64,000 nt of DNA from Dactylosporangium vinaceum (GTDB lineage: Bacteria > Actinomycetota > Actinomycetes > Mycobacteriales > Micromonosporaceae), in assembly GCF_019904175.1 (NCBI RefSeq), contig NZ_CP061913.1, positions 8,060,001-8,124,000 on the forward strand. Reading direction: 5' to 3'. Position 1 is the first letter of the stretch. Each line of letters opens with the position of its first letter. This document shows, piece by piece, positions 47,341 to 56,531 of the stretch. The translations under genes were made by a program, and so were the position numbers. The notes under the pieces are model-generated. The model was not told where the DNA came from, made no database searches, and saw nothing but the letters and a program-made list of their open reading frames with translations.

Positions 47341-48948
47341 GTGGCTCAAGGGGAAGCTGCCGTCGCCTCAGGAGGAGGCTCGGCCGCGGCGCCTGAAAAA
47401 CTCGACGCCGCCGTATTCAAGATCGCGGGCGTGGTCGTGCTCGGCGCGGTCATGTCGATCCTCGACGTGACGGTCGTCAGCGTGGCGATCCCGAAGTTCA
47501 TGGAGACATTCGACGCGACCTACGCGCGCGTCGCGTGGACGATGACCGGCTACACGCTGGCCCTCGCGACGGTGATCCCGCTGTCGGGTTGGGCCGCGGA
47601 CCGGTTCGGCACCAAGCGGCTCTACATGCTGGCCCTGTTCCTGTTCACCGTGGGCTCCGGCCTGTGCGCCACCGCCGACTCCATCAACCAGCTGATCGGC
47701 TACCGGGTGCTGCAGGGCCTCGGCGGCGGCATGCTGATGCCGCTCGGCATGACCATCATGACCCGGGCCGCGGGCCCGCAGCGCATCGGCCGGCTCATGG
47801 CCGTCCTCGGCATCCCGATGCTGCTCGGGCCGATCTGCGGCCCGATCCTCGGCGGCTGGCTCATCGACGTGGCGACCTGGCACTGGATCTTCCTGATCAA
47901 CCTGCCGATCGGCCTCGTCGCGCTGATCTACGCGCAGTTCGCGCTGCCGAAGGACCACACCGAGCCGTCGGAGTCGTTCGACTTCATCGGCATGCTGATG
48001 CTCTCGCCCGGCCTGGCGCTGTTCCTGTTCGGCGTCTCCTCGCTGCCCGAGGAGAAGACGATAAGCGCGAACAAGGTCTGGATCCCGATGCTCGTCGGCG
48101 CCCTGCTGGTGATCGGGTTCATCGTCTACTCGTTCAAGCCGAAGCACCCGCTGCTGGACCTGCGCCTGTTCAAGAACCGCCGGCTCACGGTGGCGGCGGT
48201 CTCGCTGTTCGTCTTCGTCATCGCGTTCATGGGCGCGGGCCTGCTGTTCCCGAGCTACTTCCTGCAGGTGCGCGGCGAGTCGACGCTCGACGCCGGCCTG
48301 CTCATGGCCCCGCAGGGCCTCGGCGCGATGCTGACCATGCCGATCGCCGGCATGCTGGCCGACAAGATCCCGGTCGGGCGCACCGTGCCGTTCGCCATGG
48401 CGCTCATCGCTGTCGGGTTCTTCTCGTTCACCCAGGTCGAGCCGGACACGTCGTTCCTGATGCTGGAGGGCTCGCTGTTCGTCATGGGCCTGGGCATGGG
48501 CGGCACGATGATGCCGCTGATGACCTCGGCGCTCAAGACGCTCACCCATCAGGAGGTCGCCCGCGGCTCGACGCTGGTGAACATCCTCCAGCAGATCGGC
48601 GGCTCCGTCGGCGGCGCCGTCATGTCGGTCGTGCTGACCAGCAAGACCGGCGACGCCCCGACCGTCCCCGGCACCACCAACCCGGTCACCGGGCAGCCGC
48701 TGTCGATCACCGACCTGGCCGTCGCGTCGCATCAGGACCCGCGGGTCGCGCAGATGCCGGGCGGGCCGGAGCTCATCGACCGGGGCCTGCACTTCCTGGC
48801 CGACTCGTTCGCCTCCACCTACTGGGTGGGCTTCGTCCTGGTGCTCGCCACGTTCATCCCGATCGCCTTCCTGCCCCGCAAGAAGGAGGTCTCGCACCTC
48901 GCCGCCGACCAGACCGAAGGTGCCGCACCACCCGTGATGATGCACTAG
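47341..48948 (+). CDS. DHA2-family MFS drug transporter (EmrB/QacA type)
   Basis: 535 residues from GTG 47341, with GGGGAG seven bases upstream; the frame is open to 47314. Fourteen hydrophobic segments. TM1 motif MSILDVTVVSVAIPKFMETF, motif A GWAADRFGTKRLYMLAL, motif C AVLGIPMLLGPICGPILGGWLI. The segment NPVTGQPLSITDLAVASHQDPRVAQMPGGPELIDRG before the last helix is the extended periplasmic loop of EmrB-type proteins. Substrate unknown; no regulator adjoins it, but there are nested inverted repeats upstream. Confidence 0.93.
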   Translation: MAQGEAAVASGGGSAAAPEKLDAAVFKIAGVVVLGAVMSILDVTVVSVAIPKFMETFDATYARVAWTMTGYTLALATVIPLSGWAADRFGTKRLYMLALFLFTVGSGLCATADSINQLIGYRVLQGLGGGMLMPLGMTIMTRAAGPQRIGRLMAVLGIPMLLGPICGPILGGWLIDVATWHWIFLINLPIGLVALIYAQFALPKDHTEPSESFDFIGMLMLSPGLALFLFGVSSLPEEKTISANKVWIPMLVGALLVIGFIVYSFKPKHPLLDLRLFKNRRLTVAAVSLFVFVIAFMGAGLLFPSYFLQVRGESTLDAGLLMAPQGLGAMLTMPIAGMLADKIPVGRTVPFAMALIAVGFFSFTQVEPDTSFLMLEGSLFVMGLGMGGTMMPLMTSALKTLTHQEVARGSTLVNILQQIGGSVGGAVMSVVLTSKTGDAPTVPGTTNPVTGQPLSITDLAVASHQDPRVAQMPGGPELIDRGLHFLADSFASTYWVGFVLVLATFIPIAFLPRKKEVSHLAADQTEGAAPPVMMH

Positions 48949-48967
48949 GCGGCGTTGGTACTTCCCC

Positions 48968-49005
48968 GCTGAGGCCCCGCGACGCCCGTTCGCCGGGGCC
49001 TCAGC
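48968..49005. terminator. Bidirectional terminator after DHA2 gene
   Basis: GCTGAGGCCCCG (48968-48979) and CGGGGCCTCAGC (48994-49005) form a perfect 12-base stem with a 14-base loop between converging stops at 48948 and 49028. Confidence 0.65.
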
Positions 49006-49027
49006 CCGTCTCACCGGCCGGAGCGGG

Positions 49028-49381
49028 TCACGCCGCGGGGACGTCGGCCAGCGCGGCGAAGACGACCTTCCCCTCGGCCCGGGCCTGCGCCACCATCGCG
49101 TCCGCGCCCGCCGACGGCCCGCCGATGCGCAGGACAGCGTCGCAACGGGCCAGCAGCCGCGCCGAGATCGGGTGGAAGATCTCGTCGAACACCGGGTCAC
49201 CGACGCCCGCGGAGCCGGCCCGTTCGATGAGCGGCAACGCGAGCGCCTCCCCCGTCACGGGCAGGTGCCCGGCCCGGAAGAGCCGCACTGCCGCATCGTT
49301 CATGGCGTCGACGTTCGCCCGCAGCTTCGCCGGGTCGTCCCCGGTCCCCGAGCGATACGGCCCGGCCACCAGAATCATCAT
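49028..49381 (-). CDS. DUF4406 / nucleoside 2-deoxyribosyltransferase-like protein
   Basis: 117 residues; ATGATG at the start overlaps the TGA of the DeoR-type gene. MILVAGPYRSGTGDDPAKLRANVDAMNDAAVRLFRAGHLPVTGEAL, PVFDEIFHPISARLLARCDAVLRIGGPSAGADAMVAQARAEGKVVF: this is the DUF4406 fold, related to nucleoside deoxyribosyltransferases (YRSG and R-GGxSxGAD motifs). The catalytic activity is unproven. Its coupling to a DeoR-type regulator suggests nucleoside or sugar salvage. Confidence 0.8.
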   Translation of the reverse strand: MMILVAGPYRSGTGDDPAKLRANVDAMNDAAVRLFRAGHLPVTGEALALPLIERAGSAGVGDPVFDEIFHPISARLLARCDAVLRIGGPSAGADAMVAQARAEGKVVFAALADVPAA

Positions 49382-50154
49382 GCGAAATCCCCTTCAACCT
49401 GCTCGATATGCACGCCGGCATCCCGGAGCGCCCGGACTGTCGCATCGCCGGGCGGCGCGTCGGTGACGAACACGTCGACGTCCCCGAGCGGCGCCACCCG
49501 CGCGAACGCCTGCACGCCCAGCTTCGAGGCGTCCGCGACGACGATCGTCCGCCCGGCTCGCCGCAGCCCGGCCCGCTTCACGGCGGCGTCGTCGAGGTCG
49601 AACTCGGACCACCCGAGCTCCGCGTGCACGGCCCCGATCGACATCACGAACGTGTCGAACCGCAGCTGGTCGAGCGCACTCAACGCGAGCGGCCCGACGA
49701 GGCTGCGCTCCCCCGCCCGCGACTCCCCGCCGATGACGAGCAGCCGAATCCCGGGCCGGTCGGCCAGCTGCGCCGCCGCCTGCAGGCTCAGCACCGCCAC
49801 CGTCAGCGGCCCCCGCGCGGGCAGGTGGGCGGCAACCTCGGCGGTGGTGGTGCCGGCGTCGAGCAGCACGGTGCTCCCGGGCTCGATGAGCGCCGCGGCC
49901 GCCCGGGCCAGCCTGCTCTTGGCCGCCGCTGACCACCGGGCCCGCACCGAGAACCCGGCCGCCTCGACGGGCACGTCGAGGGCGACGGCTCCGCCCCGGA
50001 CCCGCCGCACGAGCCCCTGCTCCTGCAACTGATCGAGGTCGCGCCGGACGGTCATCTCGGAAACCCCGAGCCGCTGCGCCAGCTCGGCAAGCGTCACCCG
50101 CCCGCCGCCGCGCACCAGCCGCAGTGTGAGGTCGAGCCGATCCGCGAGCGCCAC
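49378..50154 (-). CDS. DeoR/GlpR-family regulator
   Basis: 258 residues from GTG 50154. N-terminal DeoR winged helix (DRLDLTLRLVRGGGRVTLAELAQRLGVSEMTVRRDLDQLQEQGLVRRVRGGAV) and a DeoR-C sugar-phosphate sensor domain (LLDAGTTTAEVAAHLP, LLVIGGESRAGERSLVGPLA, IVVADASKLG). It likely senses a sugar or deoxynucleoside phosphate. It overlaps the downstream DUF4406 gene and is preceded by two direct GTGTGAGAT repeats. Confidence 0.92.
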   Translation of the reverse strand: MALADRLDLTLRLVRGGGRVTLAELAQRLGVSEMTVRRDLDQLQEQGLVRRVRGGAVALDVPVEAAGFSVRARWSAAAKSRLARAAAALIEPGSTVLLDAGTTTAEVAAHLPARGPLTVAVLSLQAAAQLADRPGIRLLVIGGESRAGERSLVGPLALSALDQLRFDTFVMSIGAVHAELGWSEFDLDDAAVKRAGLRRAGRTIVVADASKLGVQAFARVAPLGDVDVFVTDAPPGDATVRALRDAGVHIEQVEGDFA

Positions 50155-50175
50155 GGGCCGAATCTAACAGGCTCC

Positions 50176-50204
50176 GTGTGAGATTTGAAAGATAGGTGTG
50201 AGAT
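50176..50204. promoter_or_regulatory. DeoR-type direct-repeat operator
   Basis: GTGTGAGAT at 50176-50184 and 50196-50204, starts exactly 20 bases apart, upstream of the deoR GTG (50154). On the minus strand TTTCAA-18-TAGATT could be the promoter they overlap. Confidence 0.5.
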
Positions 50205-50222
50205 CGGCTCTCCGACCCGGGC

Positions 50223-51257
50223 TCAGCGGCGGGTCGCCAGGGCCGGCGGCTGCACCGGCGGGGCGTCCGGGACCTTCGGGCCGCGGCGGAGGGTCGCATA
50301 CGTCAGCAGGCCCAGCGGGATGATGATCCAGCAGGAGAGCAGCCGGTAGACGAGCATGGCGGCCGCCGCGGGGCCGTGGGCCGCACCGGCCGAGACCAGG
50401 CCGGCCAGCAGGGCGACCTCGACCACGCCGATGCCGCCCGGGCTCAGCGGGATCTGGCGGACCAGCTGCACGGTCAGGTACACCGTGGCCAGCCGGACCA
50501 GGCTGACGTCGATGCCGAAGGCGGCGGCGGTCGCGGCCAGGCAGGCGAAGTCCAGGCCCCAGTTGACGGTGGCGTGCACGAGGGAGAGCACCCAGGAGCG
50601 GCGGGGCAGGCGGCGCAGGTCGTCCCAGGTCCGGCTGACGGAGGCCCTGGCCCGGGCGATGCGGCCGCTCGGGTGCTCCGGGTCGTCGTCGGCCAGGACC
50701 GGCGGCGGGGCCGGGCGGCGCGGTGAGAGCAGGAAGTCGAGCAGGAAGACCAGGCCGGCGATCACCAGCATCGCCAGGACCAGGACCAGGGTGTCGGTGT
50801 TGCCCGTCGCGCCACCGCGGGGAATGAGGACGACGGCGCCGTACATCAGCAGCAGTGCCACGCCCGACAGCACCCCGGACAGGACCGCTACCGCACCGGC
50901 CGAGCGGCGGGTGGCCCCCGCGGTGCGGAACTGGCGGAACGCGAACCCGGCCGAGACCGCCGAGCCCGCGGGCAGGCTGAACGAGATCGCCGAGCGGGTG
51001 AACGTGACGGCTATGGCCCGCGGCACCGACATCCGCACCCCGAACCCGGCCAGCAGCCGGCGCTGCTGGAGCGCGAAGTGCCGCAGCGACGTCATCTCAG
51101 CGGCGGCCGCGAGCAGCAGCCACCACGGGTGCGCGGACCGCAGCACGTCGAGGGTCTGCCCCAGATCGGGAAGATTCGTGCGCAGCGTGAGCACCGCGAC
51201 CGCGAGCACCAGCAGCAGGCCGAACACCCGCAGCGCCGTCCTCCGTCGCTTGCCCAC
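50223..51257 (-). CDS. Flippase-like membrane protein (LPG_synthase_TM/UPF0104)
   Basis: 344 residues, about eight membrane helices. Family signatures: TRSAISFSLPAGSAVSAGFAFRQFRTAGATRRSA (SLPAG motif) and LVRQIPLSPGGIGVVEVALLAGLVSAG (PGGIGxxE motif). It corresponds to the membrane half of lysylphosphatidylglycerol synthases and to AglD-like proteins that help move lipids across the membrane. No synthase domain is attached. lysX, which carries its own membrane half, lies 1.3 kb away, so a link to lipid modification is possible but unproven. Confidence 0.87.
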   Translation of the reverse strand: MGKRRRTALRVFGLLLVLAVAVLTLRTNLPDLGQTLDVLRSAHPWWLLLAAAAEMTSLRHFALQQRRLLAGFGVRMSVPRAIAVTFTRSAISFSLPAGSAVSAGFAFRQFRTAGATRRSAGAVAVLSGVLSGVALLLMYGAVVLIPRGGATGNTDTLVLVLAMLVIAGLVFLLDFLLSPRRPAPPPVLADDDPEHPSGRIARARASVSRTWDDLRRLPRRSWVLSLVHATVNWGLDFACLAATAAAFGIDVSLVRLATVYLTVQLVRQIPLSPGGIGVVEVALLAGLVSAGAAHGPAAAAMLVYRLLSCWIIIPLGLLTYATLRRGPKVPDAPPVQPPALATRR

Positions 51258-51726
51258 CTGATCACGATCCCACCCGTTGGTAGCAAAACGAGGAAGATTC
51301 TCAGGTTGACCTCAGTAACGCACATCACGCGCTACAGTCCCGTCGCCTCCGCCTGCACCCGGCTGCCACCGAGTCGGCGCGTCCAGCCGATCCACCCGGC
51401 CGGGAGCGCCGCGACCGGCCGGCGTGCCGGCCGCCCACGCCCCGGGGCGTGCCGCTCAGCCCGGCGGCGCCGGTGATGACCGCGTCGAGCCGGCACTTGA
51501 GCTGCCCGACCAGGCCACTGCGCGGCCGCCGCCGCGACCGCTTCGAGCAGCGGCCGCCGGCCACATCCCAAGCGCCCCGCGCCGTTCGGCCTGCTCGTCG
51601 GCGCGGACCGGTGGCGTCGGCCGTTCGGGCGGCGGCCGCGACCGGCCGCAGCGCGCTGCCGGTGGGGCGGGACGGAGCGGCCGGCTCCACGGCCTGTGGC
51701 GTGGCGGCCGTGGGGTGGGCGGTTGA
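51258..51726. other. Intergenic region, 469 bp
   Basis: Very GC-rich. Open frames on both strands are Arg/Ala/Pro-rich and look like frame artefacts. TTGACC (51306-51311) and TACAGT (51333-51338) are present but 21 bases apart. A palindromic CCGGCCGGC/GCCGGCCG stretch lies near 51412-51431. I see no gene. Confidence 0.4.
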
Positions 51727-52461
51727 TTACGTGAGCAGTTCGGCCAGGGTGGCGGTGGCGTGGTGGAGGGCGGTGGCGATGTCGTCGGTGTGGTCCGGGG
51801 TCAGGCGGGGCAGGGGGACGCCGCAGCTGATCGCGTCGGTCACCGGGAGGCCCGGGACGCGCACGGCGGCGGCGAGGCAGCCGACGCCGGGGATGAGCTC
51901 GCCGCGCTCGTACGCGACGCCGCGGGTGCGGCAGTCGGCCAGGGCGGCGTACAGCTCGGCGCGGGAGACGACGGAGTCGATTGTGTGGGCCTGCACGCCG
52001 TCGTCCAGGATGGCGTCGACCTCGGCCGGAGCGCGGTGGGCCAGGATGGCGCGGCCGCTGGCGGCGGAGATGGCGGGGAAGCGGCGGCCGACGACCGGGC
52101 CGGCGGGGTCGTGGGCGGACTCGCGGCAGGCCAGGCAGACGATGGCGGCGCCGTCCAGGCGGACCAGGCGCACCGACTCGTCGAGCTGGTCGCGCAGGCG
52201 GGAGAGGATCGGGCCGGCCAGACGGGCGGTGCGGTCGGCCGAAAGGTACGCGCTGCCCGGGCGGAGCGCGCCCACCCCGATCGCGTAGGAGACGCCCTCG
52301 GCATCGGCGTCGACCCAGCCGCGGGCCACCAGGTGAGCCAGGCGGCCGCGGACGAGGGGCTCCGGCAGCCCGATCTGGCGGCAGAGGGCGTCGATAGTCA
52401 TCCGGTCCGGCGCGGCGGCCAGCCGTTCGAGGAGGTCCAGCGTAGGGCTCTCATCGGCCAT
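51727..52461 (-). CDS. IclR-family regulator
   Basis: 244 residues from ATG 52461; an upstream in-frame ATG (52491) is possible. Winged helix TLDLLERLAAAPDRMTIDALCRQIGLPEPLVRGRLAHLVARGWVDAD, then the IclR effector domain (RTARLAGPILSRLRDQLDESVRLVRLDGAAIVCLACRES, GRAILAHRAPAEVDAIL, CRTRGVAYERGELIPGVGCLAAAVR). Family members sense small acids or aromatics. It lies just downstream of lysX on the same strand, 57 bases from its stop, but with no obvious functional link. Confidence 0.9.
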   Translation of the reverse strand: MADESPTLDLLERLAAAPDRMTIDALCRQIGLPEPLVRGRLAHLVARGWVDADAEGVSYAIGVGALRPGSAYLSADRTARLAGPILSRLRDQLDESVRLVRLDGAAIVCLACRESAHDPAGPVVGRRFPAISAASGRAILAHRAPAEVDAILDDGVQAHTIDSVVSRAELYAALADCRTRGVAYERGELIPGVGCLAAAVRVPGLPVTDAISCGVPLPRLTPDHTDDIATALHHATATLAELLT

Positions 52462-52518
52462 CCGGCAGGCGTTTCCCCTTCGGAATATCATTAAACATGG
52501 ATCTTCACCCGTTCCAGT

Positions 52519-55500
52519 CTAGCGGCCGGGCTTGACCAGCGGAAACGGCAGGGTCTCGCGGATCGTGCGGCCGGTGAGCAGCATGACCAGCCGGTCGACG
52601 CCGAGGCCGAGGCCGCCGCTGGGTGGCATGGCGAACTCGAAAGCGTCAAGGAAGTCCTCGTCGAGCTCCATCGCTTCCGGGTCGCCGGCCGCCGCCCGCA
52701 GCGACTGGGCGGTGAGCCGGGCCCGCAGCTCGACGGGGTCGACGAGCTCGGTGTACGCGGTCCCGAGCTCCATCCCGAACGCGACCAGATCCCAGCGCTC
52801 GGCCAGGCGCGGGTCGTCGCGGTGCTGGCGGGTCAGCGGCGACACGTCGACCGGAAAATCCACATAGAACGTCGGCTGTACCGTCGCGCCCTCGACCAGG
52901 TGCTCGTAGAGCTCGAGCACCAGCTGCCCGTGGGTCCACCCGTCGAGCCACGCGACGGAGAGCTTGTCGGCCAGGTCCCGCAGCTCGCCGACCGTCGAGT
53001 CCGGCGTGACGGGAGCCCCGGCCGCCTGCGACACCGCGGTGTAGACGGGCACGACGGGCCACTCGCCGTGCAGGTCCACCACCCGGTCGACCCCGCCGAA
53101 CGGGCGGCGCAGCACGGTGTCGTCGCCGGCCGCGGCCAGGATCAGCTCGCGGACCAGGCCGCGCATGGTCGTGTAGTCGCCGTACGCCTCGTAGGCCTCC
53201 AGCATGGTGAACTCCGGGTTGTGGGTCGCGTCCACGCCCTCGTTGCGGAAGTTGCGCCCGATCTCGAAGACCCGCTCCACGCCCCCCACGGCCAGGCGCT
53301 TGAGGTACAACTCAGGCGCAATTCGCAGGTAGAGCCGCATGTCATAGGCGTTGCTGTGGGTCACGAACGGCCGGGCGTTGGCGCCGCCGTGGATGGGCTG
53401 CAGGACCGGGGTCTCGACCTCGACGTAGGCGTGGCCGTGCAGCACCTTGCGCAGCGCGAACGTGACGGCCGAGCGGGTGCGGACCATGTTCCGGGCCGGC
53501 TGGTTGACGATGAGGTCGACGTGGCGGCGGCGGACCATCGCCTCCGGGTCGGCCATGCCCTTGTGCTTGTCCGGCAGGGGCTGGAGGCACTTCGCGGTGA
53601 GCTCCCAGCGCCCGGCGAACACCGACAGCTCGCCGCGCCTCGTGGTGCCGACCTCGCCGGTGACACCCACGTGGTCGCCGAGGTCGACGGTGGCCGCGAA
53701 GTCGCGCCGGCCGGTGAGCACCACCTGCAGGTCGCCGGTCCAGTCGCGCAGCGTGGCGAAGCACAGCGCACCGTGGTCGCGCAGGCGGACGACCCGCCCG
53801 GCCACCGCTACCTGCTCGCCGGTGCGGGTGTCGGGGGCCAGGTCGGCGAAGAACGCCCGGATCTGGGTGACGCTGTGGGTGCGGCCGAAGCCCGGCGGAT
53901 ACGGGTCGATGCCCGACGCCCGCAGCGCGTCGAGCTTGGCGATGCGGATGCGCACCTGCTCGGGGCGCTTGCGGGTGGCGGCGGCGGGCGCCGGGGTCAG
54001 CTCCTCGTCGGTCAGGACGAGCTCGCGGCGGTCTTCCACGAAGGATGCCGCGGCGCCCCTGCGCAGCAGGGTACGCAGCCGCGGTACCACCACGAAGCCC
54101 TCGGCGACGCCGGAGGCGAGCCCGACCTTGGCCAGGTCCCGGACGTCCTCGAAGCACAGGAACCGGGGCAGCCACTGGGGGCTGTACTTCACGTTGGAGC
54201 GGTACAGCGACTCGAGCTGGAACCAGCGTGACGCCAGCAGCAGCAGCGCCCGCCACAGCCGCAGGACCGGCCCGGCGCCGATGCGGGCGCCCTCCTCGAA
54301 CACCGCCCGGAACACCGCGAAGTTCAGCGACACCCGGTGCACACCGATGCGGGGCGCCTCGCGCATGAGGGTGGCCACCATGTACTCGATCAGGCCGTTG
54401 TCCGACGCGCGGTCACGGCGCATCAGGTCCAGCGACAGGCCCCCGGCGCCCCACGGCGTGAACGACAGCACGGCCACCTCGCGACCGGCGGCGTCGTGGG
54501 CCTCGACGAGCACGCACCGGCCGTCGTTGGGGTCGCCGAGCCGCCCGAGGGCCATCGAGAACCCGCGCTCGGTCTCGGTGTCGCGCCACTGCGCGGCCAG
54601 CTCGATGATCCGGGCCATCTCCTCGGTGCCGATCTCGGCGTGGCGGCGGATGCGCACGGTGTATCCGGCCCGCTCGACCCGGTGCACGGCCTGGCGGACC
54701 TGGCGCAGCCGCGGCGCCTCGAGGTCGAAGTCGCGCACGTGCAGGATCGCCTCGTCGCCGAGCTCGATGACCCGCAGGCCGGCCCGGGCGTAGGCGGTCG
54801 CGCCCTCCTCGCTCGCGCCCATGACGGCGGGCGTCCACGCGTATTCGCGCGCCTCCTGCAGCCACGCCTCGATCGCGGGCGGCCAGGCGTCCGGGTCGCC
54901 GAGCGGGTCACCGCTGGCCAGCGACACCCCGAAGACCACGCGGTAGGTGATCGCGGCCCGCCCGGTCGGCGAGAGGATGACCTCCTTGTCGCGGCGGGTG
55001 GCGAAGTATCCGAGCGAGTCGCGCTCCCCGTGCTCCGCCAGCAGCCGCCGCACGGCCCGCTCCTCGTCCGGGTCGAGCGAGGCGATCATCCGCTGCGAGC
55101 GCAGCAGGGCGAACAGGGCCGCGAACAGCGCGATGGCCCCGAAGACCCCGAGCACCAGGTTGACCCAGCCCGGAGCCCGCCCGTGGCGGTCGACGTCGAA
55201 GCCGAAGGCGCCACCCAGCACGACCCGGCCGCTGTACTCCAGCCGCTGCACCCCGTGCCCCATCGAGCCCGGGAACAGCTCGACGATCCCCCACCCGATC
55301 GCGGTGAAGCTCACGAGCAGGATCCCGAGGGTGGCCAGGGCCTTGGGCAGGCTGGCCGGCTGGACCTTGGCCCGGAACTCGCGGCGGGCGAGCACGAGCA
55401 GCCCCAGCAGGACGACAGTCACGCCGAGGTTCACCGCCGCGGCCGTCGTCCCGTGGAACGGCAGCCGCAGCTCCCGGGCCTCCTCGCCGCGATCGGCCGG

Positions 55501-55779
55501 CGTCGCCAGCACGATCACGTCGTAGAGGCCCTGGATGCCGAAGATCAGGGCGAGCATCCAGAACGCGACACGCTTGCGGTTGTTGACCCCGGCCGCCAGC
55601 GTGATCAGGAACGCCGCGTAGCCGACGTTGGCCGGGGCCGGCACCAGCAGCGCATCGATGCTGGCCCGCACCGGGTGGACCCGCGCCCCGAGCGCCACGC
55701 TGATCGCGGCGGTGGCGCACAGGACCGCCACGACCAGCAGAGCGCCCGCGTACCAATCCGGAATTCGTGCTCGCTTCAC
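52519..55779 (-). CDS. lysX: Bifunctional lysylphosphatidylglycerol synthetase/lysyl-tRNA synthetase
   Basis: 1086 residues. Residues about 1-240 hold six or so membrane helices; 240-590 form the DUF2156/GNAT-like transferase domain (GDPLGDPDAWPPAIEAWL, RGFSMALGRLGDPNDGRCVLVEAHD, GLSLDLMRRDRASDNGLIEYMVATL); 610-1086 form a class II LysRS with OB domain (VAVAGRVVRLRDHGALCFATLRDWTGDLQVVL), motif 2 FEIGRNFRNEGVDATHNPEFTMLEAYEAY and motif 3 GLGLGVDRLVMLLTGRTIRETLPFP. In mycobacteria LysX lysinylates phosphatidylglycerol, giving resistance to cationic peptides. All domains are intact. Confidence 0.95.
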   Translation of the reverse strand: MKRARIPDWYAGALLVVAVLCATAAISVALGARVHPVRASIDALLVPAPANVGYAAFLITLAAGVNNRKRVAFWMLALIFGIQGLYDVIVLATPADRGEEARELRLPFHGTTAAAVNLGVTVVLLGLLVLARREFRAKVQPASLPKALATLGILLVSFTAIGWGIVELFPGSMGHGVQRLEYSGRVVLGGAFGFDVDRHGRAPGWVNLVLGVFGAIALFAALFALLRSQRMIASLDPDEERAVRRLLAEHGERDSLGYFATRRDKEVILSPTGRAAITYRVVFGVSLASGDPLGDPDAWPPAIEAWLQEAREYAWTPAVMGASEEGATAYARAGLRVIELGDEAILHVRDFDLEAPRLRQVRQAVHRVERAGYTVRIRRHAEIGTEEMARIIELAAQWRDTETERGFSMALGRLGDPNDGRCVLVEAHDAAGREVAVLSFTPWGAGGLSLDLMRRDRASDNGLIEYMVATLMREAPRIGVHRVSLNFAVFRAVFEEGARIGAGPVLRLWRALLLLASRWFQLESLYRSNVKYSPQWLPRFLCFEDVRDLAKVGLASGVAEGFVVVPRLRTLLRRGAAASFVEDRRELVLTDEELTPAPAAATRKRPEQVRIRIAKLDALRASGIDPYPPGFGRTHSVTQIRAFFADLAPDTRTGEQVAVAGRVVRLRDHGALCFATLRDWTGDLQVVLTGRRDFAATVDLGDHVGVTGEVGTTRRGELSVFAGRWELTAKCLQPLPDKHKGMADPEAMVRRRHVDLIVNQPARNMVRTRSAVTFALRKVLHGHAYVEVETPVLQPIHGGANARPFVTHSNAYDMRLYLRIAPELYLKRLAVGGVERVFEIGRNFRNEGVDATHNPEFTMLEAYEAYGDYTTMRGLVRELILAAAGDDTVLRRPFGGVDRVVDLHGEWPVVPVYTAVSQAAGAPVTPDSTVGELRDLADKLSVAWLDGWTHGQLVLELYEHLVEGATVQPTFYVDFPVDVSPLTRQHRDDPRLAERWDLVAFGMELGTAYTELVDPVELRARLTAQSLRAAAGDPEAMELDEDFLDAFEFAMPPSGGLGLGVDRLVMLLTGRTIRETLPFPLVKPGR

Positions 55780-55833
55780 CGGGACATCATGCCCGGTTGG
55801 TCGAAACGCTCCGTCTCGGTCCAGCTCCCAGGC

Positions 55834-56334
55834 TCAAGAGTGCTCTTCGATGTACCGCTTGGGGTCCTTGTCGGTGAACGTGAGTCCCTTGCCGCTGGGG
55901 TGCTCGCCGTAGAACGTCAGCCACTGCGCCCCGAGGTCGACCCGCAGCTGCGTGCCGGCGTGCTTGCGGAAGTCGGGCAGGACCTCGTCCTCCTCCTCGG
56001 TCAGGTGCTCGCTGTTCTCCTTGCGCGCGTCCCAGACCGCCTTCCACCACTCGTCGGACCCGACGGGGTGCTTGCGGGCCTCCTCGATCGCGTCGCGGAT
56101 CTTGTTGTGATCCCGGATCGCGTCGTCGGTCTCCTCTTCGGCCTCGTCGGTGTGCTCCTGCAGCAGGTGCGGGTAGAGGATCCGCTCCTCGGCCTCGGCG
56201 TGGATCTCGAGGTGCAGCGCCAGCGCGTCCCAGACGGCGGTGAGCTGCTCCTCACCCTCGGCGTCGTCGAGCCGGGCGAACCCCCGCCGGAACGCGGCAT
56301 GGTCGTCAAGGATGAGCGCGGTGATGTCGTCCAT
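55834..56334 (-). CDS. Hemerythrin HHE-domain protein
   Basis: 166 residues from ATG 56334. Four-helix HHE cation-binding domain: ALILDDHAAFRRGFARLDD, LHLEIHAEAEERILYPHLLQEH, AIRDHNKIRDAIEEARKH, EHLTEEEDEVLPDF give the His/Glu ligands of a di-iron centre. A ~35-residue tail (LTFYGEHPSGKGLTFTDKDPKRYIEEHS) is extra. Such proteins bind oxygen or NO or buffer iron in actinobacteria. It stands alone between lysX and the conflict-type locus on the other strand. Confidence 0.9.
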   Translation of the reverse strand: MDDITALILDDHAAFRRGFARLDDAEGEEQLTAVWDALALHLEIHAEAEERILYPHLLQEHTDEAEEETDDAIRDHNKIRDAIEEARKHPVGSDEWWKAVWDARKENSEHLTEEEDEVLPDFRKHAGTQLRVDLGAQWLTFYGEHPSGKGLTFTDKDPKRYIEEHS

Positions 56335-56446
56335 GCTGCTCTGTTCACCCGATCGGCGATCCGGCAAACCCGCCACCGCCGCGAGGCCGGTCGAGCCGGA
56401 ATCGATCAGCCGTCCGGTCGATCTACAAGCGTAACGACGCAGGTCA

Positions 56447-56474
56447 TTGTGGCATTTGCGCCCACCGGTAGACT
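56447..56474 (+). promoter_or_regulatory. Putative promoter of the Trypco1-protease/NACHT operon
   Basis: TTGTGG (56447-56452), 16-base spacer, TAGACT (56469-56474), about 58 bases before the ATG at 56532. It is the best promoter candidate in the divergent gap with the hemerythrin gene. Confidence 0.45.
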
Positions 56475-56531
56475 GATCCGACCGAATTCGCAGCGCTCCG
56501 CCGTTGAAATGCGAAGGGAATTCAAGCTTTC

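Noticed and set aside
51306-51338. TTGACC and TACAGT as a promoter in the 51.3-51.7 kb gap
   Set aside because: Spacing is 21 bases and no gene or RNA is evident downstream.
51325-51690. Minus-strand 121-codon frame in the same gap
   Set aside because: Arg-rich composition, no ribosome site and no similarity I recognise.
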